From Candidatus Magnetominusculus xianensis (GTDB taxonomy: Bacteria > Nitrospirota > Thermodesulfovibrionia > Thermodesulfovibrionales > Magnetobacteriaceae), in the NCBI GenBank assembly GCA_001541255.1, contig LNQR01000100.1, positions 1-51,221 of the forward strand: DNA of 51,221 nt, read 5' to 3'. The stretch's first letter is position 1, and the number at the start of each line of letters is the position of its first letter. The position numbers and the translations under genes are program-made. Under the pieces are notes generated by a model, which made no database searches, was not told where the DNA came from, and was given only the letters and a program-made list of their open reading frames with translations. Of this stretch, positions 42,199 through 51,221 are shown piece after piece.

Positions 42199-43797
42199 AT
42201 GAAAACAGAGACAGCAGACAGTGAATTATTGACGATTAAAGAGGCCAGTGACTGGGCGACTAAACACTTGGGTAAACCCGTAACGACCTCAAATATTTCT
42301 TACCTTATACAATACGGGCTGATAAAGAAACTTGGAAGCAACGGCTCAACTCAAGTTTCTAAACAAGAGTTAAAGCGCTACTACAAATCCTATACCGGCA
42401 ATAGAGAGCATTCATGGAAGAATCAACTGGGCGAAGACCTAAACTGGGCTTTATCCTTTGATCAATACAAGGAGGCCGAGACTACAAAGCATGTTCACCG
42501 CCTGCATCCTTATAAAGGTAAATTCATACCTCAACTCGTAGAATATTTCCTTGACAGCCACACAGACCAATTTAAAAGAGAAGCCTGTTTTAAAGATGGC
42601 GACATCATTTTAGACCCTTTTTCCGGCAGTGGAACAACTATGGTACAGTCTTGCGAATTGGGGATGCACGCCATAGGAATTGATGTTTCTGCGTTCAATG
42701 CCTTAATCGGTAACGTCAAGGTAATCAAATACGATATGTTTGACGTTCAAAAGGAACTCAACAGAATTACAAGGGCGCTCAGAGGGTTTCTTGCAAACTC
42801 GCGCACAATTGAATTTGAAGAGAAACTCTTGCAGTTACTTTATAATTTTAACAATAAACATTTTCCAGTTCCCGAATACAAATACAGGCTAAAACGTGGA
42901 GAAATAAATGAAGGCAGCTACGGCTCTGAAAAGGAAAAAGAGTTTTTGCCAACTTATAACAAACTTGTAGAGGATTACAATATAAAGCTAAGGCAAGACA
43001 AGGCTGATACATTCCTCGATAAGTGGTATTCACAGCATATAAGGGACGAAATAAATTTTATGTTGGATGAAATCTGTAAAATAAAAAATTACGATACAAA
43101 AAATATCATAAGCGTAATATTGAGCAGGACTATCCGCTCCTGCAGGGCAACAACACACGCAGACCTTGCCACTTTATACGAACCTATAACGTCAACATAT
43201 TATTGTGCTAAACATGGGAAAATGTGCAAACCTATCTTCTCAATCCTAAAATGGTGGATAACCTATACGAAAGATACCTTAAAACGTCTGGCTCATTTTG
43301 ACAGCTTGAAGACACAGACCTTTCAAGTCTGTTTAACCGGAGATGGGAGATCAATAGATATTTTTGAAGGGCTTAGGAAAATAAACCCTGCTTTCGCTGA
43401 TTTAGCAAGCAGTCAAAAAATCAGGGGGATTTTTTCAAGCCCGCCATATATTGGGCTGATTGATTACCATGAACAACACGCCTACGCATATGATTTATTT
43501 GGATTTGAAAGAAAAGACAGCTTGGAAATCGGCCCGCTGTTCAGGGGACAAAGCAGGGAAGCAAAAAATAGTTATATACTTGGAATTACAGACGTTCTAA
43601 ACAATTGTAAGAGATTTCTTATAGAAGATTACGATATTTTTCTCGTTGCAAACGATAAATACAACATATATCCTGCAATTGCTAAGGAATCAGGAATGCA
43701 AATAGTTAATCAATATAAACGTCCTGTGCTAAACCGCACAGAGAAAGATAAAGGTGCATATTCTGAAACCATTTTTCATTTAAAGAGACACCAGTGA
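42199..43797 (+). CDS. DNA methyltransferase (probable m4C type) with N-terminal helix-turn-helix
   Basis: The 532-residue protein begins with a MerR/excisionase-like helix-turn-helix (LTIKEASDWATKHLG to QVSKQELKRYYKSY, residues 10-70). HRLHPYKGKFIPQLVEYF follows, then AdoMet motif I DPFSGSGTTMVQ and GIDVSAFNALIGN, and near the C-terminus the catalytic motif SSPPYIGLIDYHEQ. SPPY is typical of N4-cytosine methylases. A large helical target-recognition region lies between. No Shine-Dalgarno is evident. Its stop overlaps the start of a broken downstream gene, so it is probably the modification half of a degraded restriction system. Confidence 0.88.
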   Translation: MKTETADSELLTIKEASDWATKHLGKPVTTSNISYLIQYGLIKKLGSNGSTQVSKQELKRYYKSYTGNREHSWKNQLGEDLNWALSFDQYKEAETTKHVHRLHPYKGKFIPQLVEYFLDSHTDQFKREACFKDGDIILDPFSGSGTTMVQSCELGMHAIGIDVSAFNALIGNVKVIKYDMFDVQKELNRITRALRGFLANSRTIEFEEKLLQLLYNFNNKHFPVPEYKYRLKRGEINEGSYGSEKEKEFLPTYNKLVEDYNIKLRQDKADTFLDKWYSQHIRDEINFMLDEICKIKNYDTKNIISVILSRTIRSCRATTHADLATLYEPITSTYYCAKHGKMCKPIFSILKWWITYTKDTLKRLAHFDSLKTQTFQVCLTGDGRSIDIFEGLRKINPAFADLASSQKIRGIFSSPPYIGLIDYHEQHAYAYDLFGFERKDSLEIGPLFRGQSREAKNSYILGITDVLNNCKRFLIEDYDIFLVANDKYNIYPAIAKESGMQIVNQYKRPVLNRTEKDKGAYSETIFHLKRHQ

Positions 43798-43964
43798 TAT
43801 TATCGCATGAACAAATTCTTAATATTGAAAACGTGCTGCGTAATGCCTTAAGACGTAAATTCCAAAGCTACAATCCAGCTAGCGAGTATATAAAATCCAT
43901 GTTGAGATTAGTCCTGAGCAGTTGGGCAAGTCTGTCTATGGCTGCGTCTTTTTCGGCTGCGTAA
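43794..43964 (+). pseudogene. 5' fragment of a gene downstream of the methyltransferase, probably a restriction endonuclease
   Basis: GTG 43794 overlaps the methyltransferase TGA (GTGA). The frame reads VILSHEQILNIENVLRNALR and RKFQSYNPAS, then runs into the antisense of cobQ and stops at 43964. The opening helix and KFQxYNP resemble the N-terminus of some type II restriction enzymes (TdeIII-like, from memory). Only about 25 codons lie outside cobQ, so the gene has been cut off at the cobQ 3' end. Confidence 0.45.
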
Positions 43965-45361
43965 CTAACCGGTGCATATTCAACAGGGGGCAGACCTTTC
44001 CTTTGTCTTAAGCCATTAATTAAGTCCCTGCGAAGGGCGTCGTTATCGAATATACCGTGAATATATGTGCCCCACACGCCGTCTTTTACTGCGCCGTCGG
44101 GATATTGACCGCTGATGGTAAATGCTGGTGAGTCCGCCTCTGTGGTCTGGCCCATATGGATTTCGTAGCCCCTTAGTGCGCTGTGTGAATTATTTATGTA
44201 TGGTATCTGCCCAGCAGTCCCGGCAACAATCTGCCGCGTGGTCTTCGTTTCATTAAACACAGTTGTCGTATCAAGCAGGCAGAGGCCGGTAACTTTTGCC
44301 TCAGCGCTTTCAACCCTGAGCGGGTCTTCGATTGTCCTGCCAAGCATCTGGTACCCCCCGCAGAGGCCGATTAGTGGAATCCCTTTTTTCACCGCCTTTT
44401 TTATTAGCTCATCAAGTCCGCTGTCTTTTAATATCATGAGGTCAGCAATTGTGTTTTTAGAACCAGGGATTATAATCAGGTCCGTATTGAAAATATCTTC
44501 GGGGCGGCGGCTTATGACAAGCTCCACATTCGGCTCATATGTAAAAGGCTGAAAATCTGTGAAATTCGATATATACTTAAGCCTCAGCACTGTAATCTTT
44601 ATAGAGGCATTAGTTGACACGGCAGAAGAGCGGCTCTCCAGTACAAGGCCATCCTCTTCGGGAAGCCCCATGTTAGTAACATATGGAAGAACGCCGATTA
44701 CGGGGATGCCGGTTCTATCTTCAATTTGTTTGTTGCCTGGCAGGAGGATATTTATATCACCGCGAAATTTGTTTATTATAAATGCCTTTATCCGGCGTGA
44801 GTCTTCGTAGTTTAAGAGCGCTGTCGTACCAAAAAGAGACGCGAATACCCCGCCTCTGTCTATGTCGCCAACAAGAATTACCGGTGAGCCGGTGTGCCTT
44901 GCAACTGCCATATTGACGATTTCCCTGTCCATTAGGTTTATCTCTGCCGGGCTTCCTGCACCCTCTATGACTATAAACTCATATGCAGCGCTGAGTTCGT
45001 CCCATGCGTGTGTTACGGTGTTCCAGAATTGTTCCTTTTTCGCATAAAATTCTGACGCCTGCATGGTCTTAGTCACCTTGCCCAGCACTATTACCTGTGA
45101 GCCGCTCTCACCTGCGGCCTTAAGCAGTATTGGGTTCATGTAAACTGAGGGTGCTGCTCCGGCGGCCTCTGCCTGTAATGCCTGGGCCGTGCCAATCTCC
45201 CCGCCATCTGCCGTTACAAACGAATTAAGCGCCATGTTCTGAGCCTTAAACGGCGCTACACGAAGCCCCAGGTCTTTGGCAAATATTCTGCAAAGCCCGG
45301 CAGCAATCAGGCTCTTGCCCACGCCCGAGCCGGTTCCCTGAATCATTATTGACTTAGGCAT
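43868..45361 (-). CDS. cobQ: cobyric acid synthase
   Basis: CobQ/CbiP amidates four side chains of adenosyl-cobyrinic a,c-diamide. The 497-residue enzyme has the N-terminal ATPase-like domain (QGTGSGVGKSLIAAGLCRIF, APFKAQNMALNS) and a C-terminal class I glutamine amidotransferase domain with the catalytic cysteine in LIGLCGGYQMLG and the His in WGTYIHGIFDND. It is complete despite the foreign fragment abutting its end (MDFIYSLAGL). It is the last gene of the purL-purF-cobS-cobC-cobQ run, 6 nt after cobC. Confidence 0.96.
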   Translation of the reverse strand: MPKSIMIQGTGSGVGKSLIAAGLCRIFAKDLGLRVAPFKAQNMALNSFVTADGGEIGTAQALQAEAAGAAPSVYMNPILLKAAGESGSQVIVLGKVTKTMQASEFYAKKEQFWNTVTHAWDELSAAYEFIVIEGAGSPAEINLMDREIVNMAVARHTGSPVILVGDIDRGGVFASLFGTTALLNYEDSRRIKAFIINKFRGDINILLPGNKQIEDRTGIPVIGVLPYVTNMGLPEEDGLVLESRSSAVSTNASIKITVLRLKYISNFTDFQPFTYEPNVELVISRRPEDIFNTDLIIIPGSKNTIADLMILKDSGLDELIKKAVKKGIPLIGLCGGYQMLGRTIEDPLRVESAEAKVTGLCLLDTTTVFNETKTTRQIVAGTAGQIPYINNSHSALRGYEIHMGQTTEADSPAFTISGQYPDGAVKDGVWGTYIHGIFDNDALRRDLINGLRQRKGLPPVEYAPVSYAAEKDAAIDRLAQLLRTNLNMDFIYSLAGL

Positions 45362-45367
45362 GAGGGG

Positions 45368-45982
45368 CTATAGCTCCGTCACGTAGTTCATGAGTTTTAC
45401 CACAGGCACACTGTCATAAAAATCTATTATATTGAGACATGCGAAGTCCTGCTCAACACGAAATATGTTTGTCAGCGGGATGCCAAGCACATCGCATAGG
45501 ATCACCCTGTTTACCCCGCCGTGCGCGACTATTGCTATGGTTTCGTCCTTGTGGTCATTTACGATTTTTTTAAATACTGGTGTCACTCTCAGGCTGACTT
45601 CCTTTGTGCTTTCGCCTCCTATGGGGCTGAAAGCCAGCGGGTCGCTTGCCCAATTTGTGAATGCCTCTGGTGAGACGGCCTTTATCTCGTCAAATGTCAT
45701 GCCCTCCCATTGACCAAAGTGCCGCTCGCGAAGGCCGTTTATTGGCACAGGTGTGATGCCAATGGGCAGTCCTATCGCCTCGGCGGTCCTTATGGCGCGG
45801 CTGAGATCAGAGCAAAATATGCGGTTGACAGGTGGTGACTTCAAATGTTTTACAAATTCGGCAAGACGCTCTGCCTGTCTTATGCCCGCCTCAGACAGCG
45901 GTACATCAAGATGGCCCTTGTAGCGCCTCTCATGTGCGTCTATGGTTTGCCCGTGGCGAATCAGATAAACCCGCGTCGGCAT
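45368..45982 (-). CDS. cobC: alpha-ribazole phosphatase, histidine phosphatase family
   Basis: The 204-residue phosphoglycerate-mutase-fold protein has the catalytic YLIRHGQT, FCSDLSRAIRTAEAI, LRERHFGQWEG and VAHGGVNRV. Position between cobS and cobQ supports CobC, which dephosphorylates alpha-ribazole phosphate or cobalamin phosphate in the lower-ligand pathway. It overlaps cobS by 22 nt. Confidence 0.9.
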   Translation of the reverse strand: MPTRVYLIRHGQTIDAHERRYKGHLDVPLSEAGIRQAERLAEFVKHLKSPPVNRIFCSDLSRAIRTAEAIGLPIGITPVPINGLRERHFGQWEGMTFDEIKAVSPEAFTNWASDPLAFSPIGGESTKEVSLRVTPVFKKIVNDHKDETIAIVAHGGVNRVILCDVLGIPLTNIFRVEQDFACLNIIDFYDSVPVVKLMNYVTEL

Positions 45983-46794
45983 ATGTGCCCTCCTGTTGTT
46001 ATCGTTAGATATATTAAAAACATCAGTTCAGCGCCCTCAATAAATGCCCCCATCGTATCCCCCGTGAGACCGCCAAAACGTCTCAGAAAAAATGCCCCGC
46101 TGAACTTTGCCGCAGCGGAAATTATAATTATTATCATTACAGACTGTAAAGAGACACAAAGGACGCTGCCACTATTCAAATACAGATTTAACAGCGTTGT
46201 AATTAAAAACATAGTTCCTGCCGCAGTCATAAACTCTTTAACTCCGGTATGCTCAATAAATATCCATCCAAGCCCCTCTGCCTTAGCGCTCTTGCCGGTG
46301 AACATAGCGGCAGTGGCGGCAAAGCGTCCGGCTGCAGGGCAACTGAGCAGGACGAAGGCGCTTGACAGTTGGGGGTTTAGAAGTAAACCTTTAAGCAGCG
46401 CATATTTTAACAGCACGGTCAACACAATGGCAGATACACCGATTGGACCGGCTGAGCCGCTTTTCATTATCAGGAGCCTCTGCGCTGGTGTCCTCTTTGC
46501 GGCAAGGGCGTCAAACGTATCTGATACGCCGTCAAGGTGAAGCCCCCCTGTGATTACCGCCCCAAGTACAATTACCACTACAGTGCATACTTCAACACTC
46601 AGCACATGCCTAAGCAGCATAAAGCACAATAAATATGCACCGCCCATGATAAGCCCCACGATGGGAAATACAGAAGAACTCCTGCCAATATCTTTTACAG
46701 GCCATATTTGAGACTGACCAGCGCTGTCTGCCCGTTTAAATGGCAAAGGGATTATCGTCAAAAACTCAAATGCTGCGGCGATTCTCTTAAACAC
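45961..46794 (-). CDS. cobS: adenosylcobinamide-GDP ribazoletransferase (cobalamin synthase)
   Basis: CobS joins AdoCbi-GDP with alpha-ribazole in the inner membrane. The 277-residue protein has the early FEFLTIIPLPF, GGLHLDGVSDTFDALAAKRT (the metal-binding DGxxDTxD region) and SGSAGPIGVSAIV, with several membrane helices. It starts 16 nt downstream of purF. Confidence 0.95.
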   Translation of the reverse strand: MFKRIAAAFEFLTIIPLPFKRADSAGQSQIWPVKDIGRSSSVFPIVGLIMGGAYLLCFMLLRHVLSVEVCTVVVIVLGAVITGGLHLDGVSDTFDALAAKRTPAQRLLIMKSGSAGPIGVSAIVLTVLLKYALLKGLLLNPQLSSAFVLLSCPAAGRFAATAAMFTGKSAKAEGLGWIFIEHTGVKEFMTAAGTMFLITTLLNLYLNSGSVLCVSLQSVMIIIIISAAAKFSGAFFLRRFGGLTGDTMGAFIEGAELMFLIYLTITTGGHICRRGFI

Positions 46795-46810
46795 TAAGGC
46801 GATTCCGCAG

Positions 46811-48214
46811 CTACGCCAAAAACAATTCCATCTGGGCAGGCTCCTCGCGTATAAAACTAATCGGGTATTTGCTGTTAAAACACGCGTAGCAGTAGTCGTC
46901 AGGGTTTGGCAGCACAGAATTCAGGCCGTCGAACGACAGGTATGAAAGCGAGTCAGCGGTCAGATATTTTCTGATTTCCTCAACCTGATGAGTCGATGCA
47001 ATGAGTTCATTACGCGTTGGGGTGTCGATTCCGTAAAAACACGGGCTAATTGTACACGGGGAGCTGATTCTTACATGAATTTCTGCGGCCTTGCCGACTT
47101 CTCTGAGCATCTTGACAATTTTCTTACTCGTAGTTCCTCTGACGATTGAGTCATCTACGACGACGACCCTTTTGCCCCTGAGGATGCTTTGAACAGGGTT
47201 CAATTTTATTTTAACACCGAAGTGGCGAATGTTCTGTTTAGGTTCTATAAATGTGCGGCCAATGTAGTGGTTTCTGACGAGACCGAAATCAAATGGGATA
47301 ATGCTCTGGTTGGCATAGCCGATTGTTGCGGCAACGCCGGAGTCCGGGACAGGGATGACAACGTCAGCATCGACATATGACTCAATGGCCAGCTGCCTGC
47401 CCAGCGCCTTTCGTATTCTGTGTACGTTTGTGCCGCCGAATATGTAGCTGTCAGGTCGGGAGAAATATATGAACTCAAACGCGCAGTGTGCCCTCATAGC
47501 GCTGCGAATCGCCCTTATGGAGTTTATGCCGTTTTTATTTATTACCACCATCTCACCCGGCTCCACGTCTCTGATATATGTGGCCCCGATAAGGTCAAAT
47601 GCACATGTCTCTGACGCCACTACGTAAGCGCCGTCTAATGTTCCTATACACATCGGGCGCACACCAAAGGAGTCTCTGACTGCAATTAACTCGTCCTCTT
47701 TTAGTATGAGCAGGCTAAACGCGCCGTGTATCTGGTTGACTGCCTCAATGACTTTCTCTTCGGCGGTGCGGGCGGTTGAATGGGCTATTAAATGTACGAT
47801 TACCTCGCTGTCGGCATTGGACTGGAAAATGGCGCCGTCGCGCTCCAGGGTCTCCTTCAGGACACCGGCGTTTGTGAGATTGCCGTTATGGGCTATTGAC
47901 AGCGACCCCAAGGAGGAGTTCACCATGATGGGCTGCACGTTTTTCTGGGCGTTGCCGCCTGCTGTTGAGTACCTGTTATGTCCGATGGCGCTTTCGCCGA
48001 GGAGTCTTCTCAGGCGTTTTTCGTTGAATATCTCCGACACATAGCCAAGAGATTTCTCCAGATGCAAATTCCGCCCGTCAGAGGAGCATATTCCTGCCCC
48101 TTCCTGCCCCCTGTGCTGCAGGGCGTAAAGGCCAAGATATGCCATGTTTGCGGCCTCCGGGTGCCCGTATATTCCAAATATCCCACACTCTTCCTTCATG
48201 TCATATATGTTCAT
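46811..48214 (-). CDS. purF: amidophosphoribosyltransferase
   Basis: PurF makes phosphoribosylamine, the first step of purine synthesis. The 467-residue enzyme has a short propeptide (MNIYDMKEE) before the catalytic Cys10 in [13 protein letters not shown], then [11 protein letters not shown], and the PRPP-binding loop [16 protein letters not shown]. Cysteines in CTISPCFYG and [11 protein letters not shown] suggest the Bacillus-type [4Fe-4S] enzyme. It overlaps purL by 14 nt. Confidence 0.97.
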   Translation of the reverse strand: MNIYDMKEECGIFGIYGHPEAANMAYLGLYALQHRGQEGAGICSSDGRNLHLEKSLGYVSEIFNEKRLRRLLGESAIGHNRYSTAGGNAQKNVQPIMVNSSLGSLSIAHNGNLTNAGVLKETLERDGAIFQSNADSEVIVHLIAHSTARTAEEKVIEAVNQIHGAFSLLILKEDELIAVRDSFGVRPMCIGTLDGAYVVASETCAFDLIGATYIRDVEPGEMVVINKNGINSIRAIRSAMRAHCAFEFIYFSRPDSYIFGGTNVHRIRKALGRQLAIESYVDADVVIPVPDSGVAATIGYANQSIIPFDFGLVRNHYIGRTFIEPKQNIRHFGVKIKLNPVQSILRGKRVVVVDDSIVRGTTSKKIVKMLREVGKAAEIHVRISSPCTISPCFYGIDTPTRNELIASTHQVEEIRKYLTADSLSYLSFDGLNSVLPNPDDYCYACFNSKYPISFIREEPAQMELFLA

Positions 48215-50435
48215 TTTGGTTGAGTCCTCTCTCTAAAGATGTGTCATAGATGGATTTTAGTTCACTTACTGGCATCTCGATAAGTGTCATGTCTTTGGCC
48301 TTAATGCGTAATATGTCTCCGCCGGTTTTGCCGATACGCGCTATTGGCAGCCCGGCTGCCACAACTGCGGCTTCCACAATGTCGGCATTTTCAGCAGTTG
48401 CGCTGATAAGCACACGCGTAGCACTCTCACCAAACAGGAGCGCGTCAGCCCTTAAGGAAGATGCCCCCAGGTCAATCTCCGCCCCGATGAGAAAACCAAA
48501 CGCCGATTCAGCCGCTGTTACTGCAAGGCCACCTTCTGAGCAGTCATGGGCGCTCTTTAACAATCCCTGAGCGTTGAGTTTAATGAGCACGCTATGAAGT
48601 GCCTTCTCTTTGAGCGGGTCAATGGTGGGAGGTAGTCCACGCTCAATGCCGTGGCATAGGCTGAGATATTCGCTGCCGCCAAGTTCTTCTTTTGTCTGCC
48701 CTATTAACATGACAACATCACCGGCAGCTTTAAACCACTGGGTCAGCGCCCTGTCTGCGTCTTCTAAAACGCCTACGATGGCGATTGTCGGCGTGGGGAA
48801 AATGGCATCGCCTTTGGTTTCGTTATACAGGCTTACGTTGCCGCTTATGACTGGTGTATTGAGGGCGATGCAGGCGTCTTTTATCCCTTCTATTGCCCCG
48901 ATGAACTGCCACATTACCTCTGGTTTTTCAGGGTTCCCAAAATTAAGATTATCTGTAACAGCAAGAGGAAGCGCCCCTGAGCAGGCAACATTCCTTGCGG
49001 CCTCGCATACGGCGTGAACTGCGCCAAGATATGGGTCAAGCCAGCAGTAGCGGCTGTTACAATCCACAGACATGGCAAGGGCCTTCTTCGTACCCTTTAC
49101 GCGGACAACGGCGGCATCTGAACCTGGTCTGACGATTGTGTCCGTTCGCACCATGTGGTCATACTGCTGCCAGACCAGCTCCTTTGAAGCAATCGACGGC
49201 GATGCAAGGAGTTTTTTCAATGCGTCGTTACCTGAGTTAGTTATATCCGGGACTTTTGATAAATCAAGCGTATTTAGTTCGTCCTGATTGGTCGGTCTCT
49301 TTGATGGCCTGTCGTAGATTGGCGCGTCGGTTGATATTTTTGTTGCTGGAATTTCCGCTGCCATTTTGCCGTGCCAGTTGACTCTCAAAAACCCATCGCC
49401 TCCGACTTTGCCGATTACGACGGCGTCGAGGTCCCATTTTTTAAATATATCGATAAGTGCATCTTTATTTTCACGCTCCACCACAAGCAGCATTCGTTCC
49501 TGGCTCTCAGAAAGCATAATCTCATATGGTATCATGCCCTCGGCACGAAGCGGCACAAGGGACAGCTCAAGCTCCACGCCCGTCTCTGCCCGTCCGGCCA
49601 TTTCAGAGGACGACGACGTAAGCCCCGCGCCGCCCATGTCCTGAATCCCAACAATCAGCCCCTTGTCCATTGCCTCAAGGCAGGCCTCAAGCAGGAGTTT
49701 TTCAGTAAAAGGGTCTCCAATCTGCACGTTTGGCTTTTTTTGCTGTGCGTCGTCTGTGAACTCTTCTGAGGCCATAGTAACGCCGTGAATGCCGTCTTTG
49801 CCGGTCTTTGAGCCTGCGTAGATAATCAGGTTGCCGTCTCCGCTTGCCTTGCCATAAAATATTTTATCTTTTTTTACAATGCCGACATTAAATACGTTTA
49901 CAAGGATATTGCCAGCATAACAGGGGTGGCAGTATATCTCGCCGCCAACGGTTGGGACACCTATACAGTTGCCATAACCGGCAATCCCTGAGACAACGCC
50001 GCCAAAGAGATGCTTATGATAGGGGTCTGACAGGGGACCAAATCTCAGCGAATTGAGGCTTGCCACCGGCCTTGCCCCCATTGTGAAAATATCTCTGAGT
50101 ATGCCACCCACGCCTGTGGCTGCCCCCTCATATGGCTCAATGTATGAGGGATGATTATGTGATTCCATTTTGAACACAGCGGCAAGACCGTCTCCGATGT
50201 CGATTACACCGGCATTTTCACCAGGGCCTTGAATGACCCACGGGGCGTCAACCGGCAATTTCTTCAGATGCAGCCGAGAACTTTTGTACGAGCAATGCTC
50301 ACTCCACATAACCGAAAAGATGCCCAATTCGGTAAACATGGGGGTGCGGCCCAGTATGCTAACGATACGGCCGTACTCATCGGGCGTCAACCCGTGTTCT
50401 TTTATCAGCTCTTCAGTTATTAAGGGTTCTTTCAC
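48201..50435 (-). CDS. purL: phosphoribosylformylglycinamidine synthase subunit PurL
   Basis: The small (744-residue) PurL that works with separate PurS and PurQ. It has the early [11 protein letters not shown] with the catalytic histidine, [27 protein letters not shown] for ATP binding, [27 protein letters not shown] and [16 protein letters not shown]. PurS and PurQ are not in the window. It is the first gene of the minus-strand run into cobalamin genes. Confidence 0.97.
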   Translation of the reverse strand: MKEPLITEELIKEHGLTPDEYGRIVSILGRTPMFTELGIFSVMWSEHCSYKSSRLHLKKLPVDAPWVIQGPGENAGVIDIGDGLAAVFKMESHNHPSYIEPYEGAATGVGGILRDIFTMGARPVASLNSLRFGPLSDPYHKHLFGGVVSGIAGYGNCIGVPTVGGEIYCHPCYAGNILVNVFNVGIVKKDKIFYGKASGDGNLIIYAGSKTGKDGIHGVTMASEEFTDDAQQKKPNVQIGDPFTEKLLLEACLEAMDKGLIVGIQDMGGAGLTSSSSEMAGRAETGVELELSLVPLRAEGMIPYEIMLSESQERMLLVVERENKDALIDIFKKWDLDAVVIGKVGGDGFLRVNWHGKMAAEIPATKISTDAPIYDRPSKRPTNQDELNTLDLSKVPDITNSGNDALKKLLASPSIASKELVWQQYDHMVRTDTIVRPGSDAAVVRVKGTKKALAMSVDCNSRYCWLDPYLGAVHAVCEAARNVACSGALPLAVTDNLNFGNPEKPEVMWQFIGAIEGIKDACIALNTPVISGNVSLYNETKGDAIFPTPTIAIVGVLEDADRALTQWFKAAGDVVMLIGQTKEELGGSEYLSLCHGIERGLPPTIDPLKEKALHSVLIKLNAQGLLKSAHDCSEGGLAVTAAESAFGFLIGAEIDLGASSLRADALLFGESATRVLISATAENADIVEAAVVAAGLPIARIGKTGGDILRIKAKDMTLIEMPVSELKSIYDTSLERGLNQNEHI

Positions 50436-50620
50436 TTAGATGACCCGTTTACTGGTCTGGAATTCCCTCTATACTAACACAATCGGCAAAATAATGTCCT
50501 ATGAAAAAAAGTAATACAGGGCTTAGCAACCGTAATGTCAAATCCGGAGGCTCACTCTCCACTGCGTTTGCCCTGACCGCACTATTTTTTTCTTGTAATT
50601 GATAATTAAATAATGTTATT
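50436..50620. other. intergenic between divergent purL and response regulator genes
   Basis: No gene is seen. The stretch includes GGCAAAATAATGTCCTA at 50484-50500, whose reverse complement resembles the IS-end-like repeats at 37-84. No clear promoter for purL was found. Confidence 0.4.
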
Positions 50621-50665
50621 ATGTCTGATAGGTGCTCAGATAATTTAGAGAAAGGACTGAACCGT

Positions 50666-51130
50666 ATGGCTGACTTACCTGTACCGGGGAGTGGTAGTTT
50701 AGTGGAAACACAGAGTTGTTCGACTCAAACCTCTGATTGCGCGTATCGGGGAAATATATTATTCATGGATGATGATGGAGACATTAGAGATGCTACATGT
50801 GAGCTTCTCCAACACTTTGGATTTTCAGTTGCGCTGGCTGAGGATGGTTCTCAGGCAATTTCCATTTATGAAAAGGCGATTGCCAACAATGCTGTCTTTG
50901 ATGTAGTAATACTGGACTTGGTCGTGCCGCGAGGCTTAGGGGCTAAGGACACAATTGCCCGCTTGAAAACATTGGATCCTTCGGTTAAGGCACTAGTTGC
51001 CAGCGGGTATTCTAACGACTACATACTAGATAACTACAAAGAATTCGGATTCAGCGGCACTTTGGCCAAGCCCTATAATTTCGAAGAGCTGCTCGGCGCC
51101 ATATCGGCATTGCTCTCTCATATGAAATAA
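50666..51130 (+). CDS. single receiver-domain response regulator
   Basis: From ATG 50666 (AAAGGA 9 nt upstream) the protein has 154 residues: a 25-residue tail and one receiver. The acidic pair is in ILFMDDDGDIRD, the phosphoacceptor in DVVILDLVVPRGLG, then VASGYSND and the lysine in TLAKPYNFEELL. The VASGYS and AKPY style is that of receivers attached to hybrid kinases (GYS-type). No kinase or output domain is adjacent. An upstream ATG at 50621 is possible but has no Shine-Dalgarno. Confidence 0.9.
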   Translation: MADLPVPGSGSLVETQSCSTQTSDCAYRGNILFMDDDGDIRDATCELLQHFGFSVALAEDGSQAISIYEKAIANNAVFDVVILDLVVPRGLGAKDTIARLKTLDPSVKALVASGYSNDYILDNYKEFGFSGTLAKPYNFEELLGAISALLSHMK

Positions 51131-51221
51131 AAGGGACACATCCAATACTGTCCGGTATAGAAATTGCTTGGCGGAATAATACGCGGCAATGAGGGATATC
51201 GAGATTTTAATGTAACCTAAC
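51131..51221. other. right end of window, no gene seen
   Basis: Ninety bases after the response regulator without a recognisable gene, RNA or terminator. The motif GAGGGATATCGAG near 51191 is close to the decamer repeated at 23751-23790. Confidence 0.4.

Noticed and set aside
45845..46540. 231-residue plus-strand frame opposite cobS/cobC
   Set aside because: Antisense to two strongly identified cobalamin genes and without domain features.

Overview
The window reads as one continuous piece of a Gram-negative bacterial chromosome. It carries housekeeping genes (ribosomal proteins L21, L27 and S20, Obg, purine and tetrapyrrole enzymes) mixed with type IV pilus ATPases, c-di-GMP-type signalling proteins, O-antigen ligase-like and lipid A acyltransferase-like enzymes, and de novo cobalamin synthesis with anaerobic-type CbiK cobaltochelatase. 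No rRNA or tRNA gene was seen, so taxonomy rests on gene style only. An anaerobic lineage such as Nitrospirota or a deltaproteobacteria-like group fits best (inference).

Layout. 1-1.8 kb: rplU-rpmA-obgE on the minus strand, with a terminator-like hairpin before obgE. 1.9-4.6 kb: a patch of small plus-strand accessory genes (DUF4149, DUF5808, a GGDEF protein, a lone ATP synthase c subunit) plus a DUF2892 gene. 4.7-10.3 kb: a secreted glycosidase-like protein and a DUF2339/DUF3999 pair. 10.3-16 kb: cobD, a degenerate receiver and two PilT ATPases, then an FHA protein and a PP2C phosphatase. 16-19.3 kb: clpS-clpA-aat, a compact N-degron operon. 19.6-23.4 kb: a histidine kinase, HD-GYP protein and response regulator behind a sigma-54-type promoter. 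23.8-30 kb: seven tightly packed or overlapping minus-strand genes (rmuC, dGTPase, PHP, tetratricopeptide-like, PLD nuclease, HD, MFS). 30.3-37.5 kb: amidohydrolase, FUSC, HExxH membrane protein, hemB, Wzy/WaaL-like protein, acyltransferase, chagasin-like inhibitor. 37.5-38.1 kb: rpsT and, upstream of it, a small gene with an in-frame UGA. 38.2-41.8 kb: a cobalamin riboswitch controlling cbiK-cbiM-cbiN-cbiQ-cbiO. 41.9-43.9 kb: a VbhA-type antitoxin and a solitary DNA methyltransferase followed by a broken gene. 43.9-50.4 kb: purL-purF-cobS-cobC-cobQ on the minus strand. 50.6-51.1 kb: a response regulator.

The most interesting item is 37907-38074 (minus). It is a 55-codon frame with a perfect Shine-Dalgarno, two CxxC motifs and a single in-frame TGA between them, with a 17-nt hairpin 16 nt downstream of the TGA. 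I read it as a dual-CxxC small selenoprotein that ordinary gene calling would miss. Others worth following are the sigma-54 promoter at 19570-19584, the truncated restriction-modification locus, the orphan VbhA-like antitoxin, the lone c subunit with Na+-type ligands, and degenerate c-di-GMP and receiver active sites.
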